Source: Thuidium tamariscinum (lineage: Eukaryota; Streptophyta; Bryopsida; Hypnales; Thuidiaceae). Taken from it: a stretch of DNA of 64,000 nucleotides. Below are positions 59,541 through 64,000 of this stretch, in pieces. The translations under genes and the position numbers were made by a program. The notes beneath the pieces were generated by a model, which ran no database searches, was not told the DNA's origin, and saw only the letters and a program-made list of their open reading frames with translations. How positions within the stretch are numbered: the first letter of the stretch is position 1; the number at the start of each line of letters is the position of its first letter. The stretch lies in contig OX344752.2 of NCBI GenBank assembly GCA_947034885.2, forward strand, positions 6,262,001 through 6,326,000, in the 5' to 3' direction.

Positions 59541-60372
59541 GTGTAGTGGTTGAACAGACATGACAATTCTAAATGGCTCTAAGGGATGGGAATTTCTTTT
59601 ATTCACAATAATACTTTTGTCTCATACAGAGTTCTCTGTAGAAGTTTTACTACATTCTCTCCGCTTATGGCTCCACATGAACCTACATTTAGTGTTTTCC
59701 CACATTGATGGTCTTTGAACAGGTTTGCAAAGGTTTGCAAATTTGACACTTTTTTGAAACAATCTTGTAAATAGACCATTGTTAGAAAGTATTTTAATTT
59801 GTAAACTCAAATCATGAGCATAAGGAAACTATTTACTGTGTCTTTCCGCACTGGAGTGGAGTCACTGAAATGTGGGAAAACACTAAATGACTACCGGTAT
59901 GACTCAGCTGTTGAAATGACCCCAACAAATAATTTTGCTTGCCATACCCGAAGAAAACTAGATTGCGCTACAATTTAAACGAACTAATTATAGAAGCATG
60001 AACACCAAAAGTTCGAACAATCAGGCTCAAGGCTACGACTGAAGCGAAGCAATTAATCAATCAATCAATATGCCGATTGAATCAACTACACGACGGTAAT
60101 CACTAACTTGCTAAGCCAGTAAACAGTGGAAATTTCAATGTCAATTGGCGGAAGAATACTACGATATGCACGAACTTTCCTACACTACAAAATTGTTTTT
60201 CTTCTCTATGCCGTATCAGCGAGCTCACGGATAACTATGAAGACAGCAGATACATGCATCCAGGATAACCCTAATTCTATCACCGGAAACTAAAATGTAC
60301 AAAAATTGATTACATTAGCACCTTACCCCTTGCGGCCATGATGTAGAAAACTTCAATCCCGGTGCACAGATC
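59541..60372. other. Intergenic sequence grading into the GEK1 3' flank
   Basis: No further gene is seen. The part from about 59.95 kb is repeat-free and probably holds the 3' UTR of the minus-strand GEK1 gene. A minus-strand frame at 59622-59810 is short and domain-free. Confidence 0.35.
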
Positions 60373-61344
60373 TCAAGTCGTAAAGAAGTCGCTAGGTTTT
60401 CCAATCTTGATGTTTTCCTTCTGCAGAAACCAAGTAATTGCATTCCGTTGCCAAGCCTTGAAGCTTTTCCCATCAAGGTGAGCCACAACCTCCCCTCCAG
60501 GAAACGCCAGCTTGGTTGCCTTCACAGCCTCAAGAATGGCCTCCTTCCATGTCCCACCAATCTTCCCAAAGTCCTTCACATTGGACCCAGGATCAGTCAT
60601 CAACAAGGAGTACCCGGAGAGCAAGTGCCCAACCCATACTCCCTCCTTCTGCACTACATCCCCATGCCGCGGCGCATAATGCCCACCCCCAATCCCCAAC
60701 AACACCTTCTGCCCACGATGGGTCTCCTCCTCCCAAACCCCTAACCCTAACCCTAACCCTACTGCTAATCCATCCAGCCCCAAGCCTTGCAAAAACATCG
60801 CTGCAACCGCTACCGCGGCGTCCTCGCGCTTCCAATACTCCTCCGTGCTCCCGATCTCCACGAACATGGCAGGCGCTTGCGTCCACGGGCCGTGATGCGT
60901 CGCTTCCAGTGTGATTTCAAACTCCGGGAGGAGCCTGTTGGCCGCTGCAACAGTTTTAAGGAGACGGAACCAGGGTCCGATGCGGGGATTTGGTGGAGAG
61001 GCGCGCCCGGGGAGTCCTCCTGCAGGTGGGGTTTCCCCCTGGAGGAGGTGGGGGACGCCGATCGGGTGCACTGTGAGAGCCGGGCGGTTGGAGACTGCCG
61101 TGTGACGGCTCATGAAGATGATCTCCGAGACTTTCTCTCCCGTTTGGGACTCCCATCGCTGCTCCAGTAAGTCGTGGTGCACTAGGTGGTCGGAGAGATG
61201 GAGCATACGGATGTTGCCGGTTTGGTAGGTCGGGTTGTGGTCGACGTCGGGGCCGCGAGTCCAGGAGGAGCAGAGGGAGAGGAGCGCGGACGCGGGGCCA
61301 ATGGAGGCCGGGTCGGCCTTGGTGGCCACCAGCAAGGACACCAT
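60373..61344 (-). CDS. GEK1: D-aminoacyl-tRNA deacylase of the GEKO1/DTD2 family, 323 aa
   Basis: A proofreading enzyme that removes D-amino acids and other wrongly attached groups from tRNA. The plant member is linked to ethanol/acetaldehyde tolerance in Arabidopsis. The start at 61344 gives MVSLLVATKADPAS, the usual N-terminus of the family. The frame stays open upstream for 50 codons, but that stretch lacks family similarity and is likely leader. Conserved blocks: SRHTAVSNRPALTVHPIG (79-96), PWFRLL (124-129), FEITLEATHHGP (142-153), FVEIGSTEEYW (161-171), GIGGGHYAPRH (217-227), VGHLLSGY (about 237-244) and AHLDGKSFKAWQ near the C-terminus. Length fits the ~317-residue Arabidopsis protein. 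The CDS has no intron. A low-complexity insert GLGLGLGV (196-203) is encoded by telomere-like TTAGGG units. No signal or transit peptide is evident. Confidence 0.9.
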   Translation of the reverse strand: MVSLLVATKADPASIGPASALLSLCSSWTRGPDVDHNPTYQTGNIRMLHLSDHLVHHDLLEQRWESQTGEKVSEIIFMSRHTAVSNRPALTVHPIGVPHLLQGETPPAGGLPGRASPPNPRIGPWFRLLKTVAAANRLLPEFEITLEATHHGPWTQAPAMFVEIGSTEEYWKREDAAVAVAAMFLQGLGLDGLAVGLGLGLGVWEEETHRGQKVLLGIGGGHYAPRHGDVVQKEGVWVGHLLSGYSLLMTDPGSNVKDFGKIGGTWKEAILEAVKATKLAFPGGEVVAHLDGKSFKAWQRNAITWFLQKENIKIGKPSDFFTT

Positions 61345-62500
61345 CGCTGCCAATTCAAACACCAGAGAGTGCAAAATTAAGCTAAAATGCCACATCCTAG
61401 CAAATCCTAGGAAACCCTGATTCAAGAGGCAAAGAATTGTAAGAGAAATATTGATACCAGTGCTGACCTCGTATGGCTGAAATTCCGACCGCAATCCTCT
61501 CGCAAAGCTCAGTCCAATTGAAGTGATAAGCGTTGAATTGAAACTCTACCGCAGTCGACCTGCATACGCCATCTCCATGCAACTCTAAATTGGCACAAAA
61601 AGTTTGACCTAATTGAGGTCTCAAAAGTGCTCGTTCTCTACATCCCTTACGTCTCATTGGCAAGAAACAGTAACCACACAGTGCAAAATTCAGCAAAAAA
61701 CTCCTCACTTTGCAAGCTCAATCCTTACCACACAGTCAGCAAAGAATTAGTTGAGAAGCATAGAAATCGGTACTGACCTCAATGTGCTGGAATTCCAATT
61801 GATTAGTGGGTTTCACGCATAATTGATCAGGTAGTTGTCCGGTCTGTTGAAATTCTGTGAACCAAGTGCTCACCTTCCACTATGCGTGGATTATGAATTC
61901 TCACAGGTAGAAATGGAGCACAACGAAATGCAAGAGCTTACGAAGAACCCTGCTTCAGTAGGTAGACTTAGAAGAAGGCTGTGTTCCACTGTTGATTCAA
62001 GAAGCCCACTTTGCTGAGCAGAGTTTTCTCAACAAACTATTGAAAAAAATAACCCAGTCCACCAGCTCCTACGGAGACAGCATCACCCAAACCCCAGACA
62101 GCCCGCTCAAAGCCTGACATCCTTCCAGTGTGTGAAACAACCATCCGTAAGTCAGTCCAAATGAATTGAGCGAGGCCGAAGCTCAACCCCAGCTCGACCT
62201 ACATAACATGCCATCAGTGTCTGAACTGGCTCAGAAAGTTTAACCTAATTGATAATTGACGGAGCTCTCAAGGTGCTCGATCTCAAACCGTTCGCCTCTC
62301 ATTTCGCAACTACGTCAGTCGATCTTAACACAATTCAATCACCCATTTTTCAATTGCCCCCGAAACTCAAAAAATCAAACGGCTGCAAGATCCAGCACTT
62401 TTCTTCTGCCAAGACCTGCTGCACACTCACCCTTCAAGCAAGTGGCTGCAAATTTCACACCCATTCTGTGCGTAGACCCTGAGTCCACAGCTTTCAAAAA
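61345..62500 (-). promoter_or_regulatory. GEK1 leader/promoter with internal duplication
   Basis: Repeat-free, gene-proximal sequence. Segment 61500-61635 resembles 62150-62285 in order: AGCTCAGTCCAATTGAA / GTCAGTCCAAATGAATTGA, CGACCTGCATACGCCATC / CGACCTACATAACATGCCATC, AGTTTGACCTAATTGA / AGTTTAACCTAATTGA, and CTCAAAAGTGCTCG / CTCTCAAGGTGCTCG. A shorter pair is GTGCTGACCTC..GAAATTCC (about 61460) and GTACTGACCTC..GGAATTCC (about 61772). The sequence may contain leader exons, but I cannot place splice sites. Confidence 0.4.
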
Positions 62501-63126
62501 GTAAATGTTTCCTTTTCAGGACTTTCCTGAGACCCTGAACCAGGAGAGGTCTGGGCGGGTATCAGGATTCATTGGCCCAGGCCGGCAAGTTCTATCCGCT
62601 GTTCACGCTTTCGCTGCCTCCGAGGTTACTGCTTCGCCGGCCTTGGCTCTTTGTAAGCTTTCGCATCTTTGCACTTGGCGTTCTCTCAGAGCACTTTCAC
62701 TTCACGAATTTCTCCGTTGTCGATGCTTTGCGGTACTTGATGAGCACATCAATAGCTCTCTGTTTCTCGGGAAGGGGGTAAATTGTGGATGCGCAACTGG
62801 GTCTGTGGGAGGTAAAATAATAATTTGATTTTGGGCGGTGTCCGACGTAGCAGTAGATTTCATAATTTTGAAATCTTGCTATGTGGTGACGCTGCGAGGA
62901 TGGGGTTTCCTGCTCTGCATCGTTCTTGCCTTGGGTCTGGTGCAGAATCGGTTCGTGGTTTCCTTGTGGTTGTTTGAACGTGTTTAGGGTTTTTTCTCTG
63001 TGTGGGCGGCGATTCATCATGTGTTTGATGGACGTTGACGCAGTTTTCGCCCGGGATTTGTCGTTCGGGGAAGGATCGATCAGCCTGACTTGAAGAGTAG
63101 CAAAATACTGTTGCAGTAACTCCAAA
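62501..63126 (+). promoter_or_regulatory. ARL8 leader/promoter region
   Basis: Between the GEK1 upstream region and the ARL8 start. A plus-strand frame at 62505-62828 (107 codons) and a minus-strand frame spanning 62697-63467 are open but match no family, and the latter runs through ARL8 introns. The leader probably begins in this interval. No TATA box was identified. Confidence 0.35.
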
Positions 63127-64000
63127 ATGATGGGAATGTGGGATGCGTTTCTCAATTGGCTCCGAAGGTATGTGCGCTTTGGCGTTTGATCATGAGCTAA
63201 TGATTTGGGCTTTGTTTTAGGGCTTTGTGAGATCACGGGGTGATAGGCGCGCAACTCTGCATGATCTATAAAAATTGAATGTTTGTGTGGTGTTGATGGG
63301 ATTGTAGTTGCTTTTGAGATTAATTTGTGGCGAGATTGTGGCAGCCTGTTTTTCAAGCAGGAGATGGAGTTGTCGCTGATAGGTTTGCAGAACGCTGGAA
63401 AAACATCGCTTGTCAACGTTGTTGCGGTTCGTTTCTCTCTTAGTGCCAACTTTTTGTTTATCTGCAATTTTCGTGGATTACCATGTTAATTTGCTACTTG
63501 ATTACCATTGAGAACACCCGTAGAATCGATGAACAGCGAGCCAAATTAAAAAAATAATCCGAATTCTGTTTGTGAACAATCTTTATGTTTGCAAAGCATG
63601 TTTGGATGTAGACTCATCTGACAGGGATCCAGTGCTTATCAATGGAATTAATTGCTTTAAAAATGAACCAGTTCTTCAATATTTTAGTGCACCAGATTCT
63701 TTTTTTGCTACTATGGAAAGGGTACAAGCTGTATACTAGAACGTTATAATGTGATCCAGCGCAAGTAGGATTTATAAGGCAACAATTACTGGATAGTTTT
63801 GGTTATTTCTCTCGAAGTTTCATCTCTGAGCTGTCATCTACGGTTGACAGATTGCCCACAATAGTGAGTCACTTGTTCTTGGTTTACTTTTGTACTCATT
63901 GTTGTTATTGCTATTTTTGTATTGCAGACTGGTGGTTACAGTGAAGACATGATCCCCACAGTAAGTGCCTTAATCTTTAATTTGTTTTAATTCTGCTGCA
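63127..64000 (+). CDS. ARL8: ARL8-type Arf-like small GTPase, first three coding exons (partial)
   Basis: Exons 63127-63167, 63345-63426 and 63928-63960 join in phase across GT..AG introns; the gene continues beyond the window. The peptide is [14 protein letters not shown], then [20 protein letters not shown], then [18 protein letters not shown]. This is the N-terminus of ARL8: an amphipathic helix that in this family mediates membrane binding without myristoylation (no Gly at position 2), followed by the P-loop GLQNAGKTS. Family members recruit effectors to lysosomal/vacuolar and endosomal membranes, and plant ARL8 proteins are also host factors for tobamovirus replication. The start could be 63127 or the adjacent ATG at 63130, which gives the usual MGMWDAF. 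It is divergently oriented to GEK1. Confidence 0.9.

Noticed and set aside
61345..61494. N-terminal 50-residue extension of GEK1
   Set aside because: Family members begin at MVxLxVATxADPAS. The upstream residues show no similarity and no transit-peptide logic, so they are probably leader sequence.
62697..63467. A 256-codon open frame on the minus strand opposite ARL8
   Set aside because: It runs through ARL8 exons 1-2 and the intron between, has no domain or family resemblance, and has the composition of an antisense shadow.

Overview
This window is nuclear DNA from a streptophyte, almost certainly a land plant. Spliced genes use GT..AG introns of about 0.1-0.5 kb. The recognisable proteins are plant types: a chloroplast-type elongation factor 4 (LEPA), a GEKO1/DTD2 D-aminoacyl-tRNA deacylase, an ARL8 GTPase, a plant-specific multi-pass RING-H2 ligase, and a PAS plus receiver-like protein. 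A U2 snRNA-like sequence of plant type is also present. Long AT-rich repeat tracts separate small GC-richer gene islands. A seed-free plant (moss, liverwort, hornwort, lycophyte or fern) is my guess, but nothing in the sequence fixes the lineage.

Layout. 1-4.0 kb: AT-rich repeats, including a terminal-inverted-repeat (TIR) element, then unassigned sequence. 4.09-6.04 kb (minus): a four-exon gene for a 415-residue PAS plus pseudo-receiver protein, with a CpG-rich 5' flank to about 7.06 kb. 7.1-44.7 kb: a gene desert of roughly 37 kb with no credible protein gene. It is packed with small non-autonomous DNA transposons: TA-flanked mariner/Stowaway-like MITEs, CACTA-ended foldback MITEs with 3-bp duplications, a family with 4-bp duplications, and other TIR families, several of them nested. 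47.4-49.3 kb (minus): a four-exon RING-H2 membrane E3 ligase gene with a leader region to about 51.25 kb. 53.6-56.9 kb (plus): the cpLEPA gene, with an intronless CDS and probably a leader intron. 57.28-57.47 kb: the U2-like sequence. 57.5-59.5 kb: a nested repeat block with a three-unit tandem array. 60.4-61.3 kb (minus): the intronless GEK1/DTD2 gene. 63.1 kb to the window end (plus): the first three coding exons of ARL8, head to head with GEK1.

The genes do not form a pathway. Organellar translation (LEPA), tRNA proofreading (GEK1), membrane traffic (ARL8), ubiquitin ligation (RING) and signalling (PAS-receiver) are simply neighbours. The best candidates for something undescribed are the kinase-less PAS plus pseudo-receiver protein, the TIR family with 4-bp duplications and a copy inside a copy, a perfect 99-bp-arm CACTA hairpin, and the U2-like locus with a changed branch-site recognition segment. 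Exon joins, repeat boundaries and arm identities were read by eye, without alignment software or transcripts.
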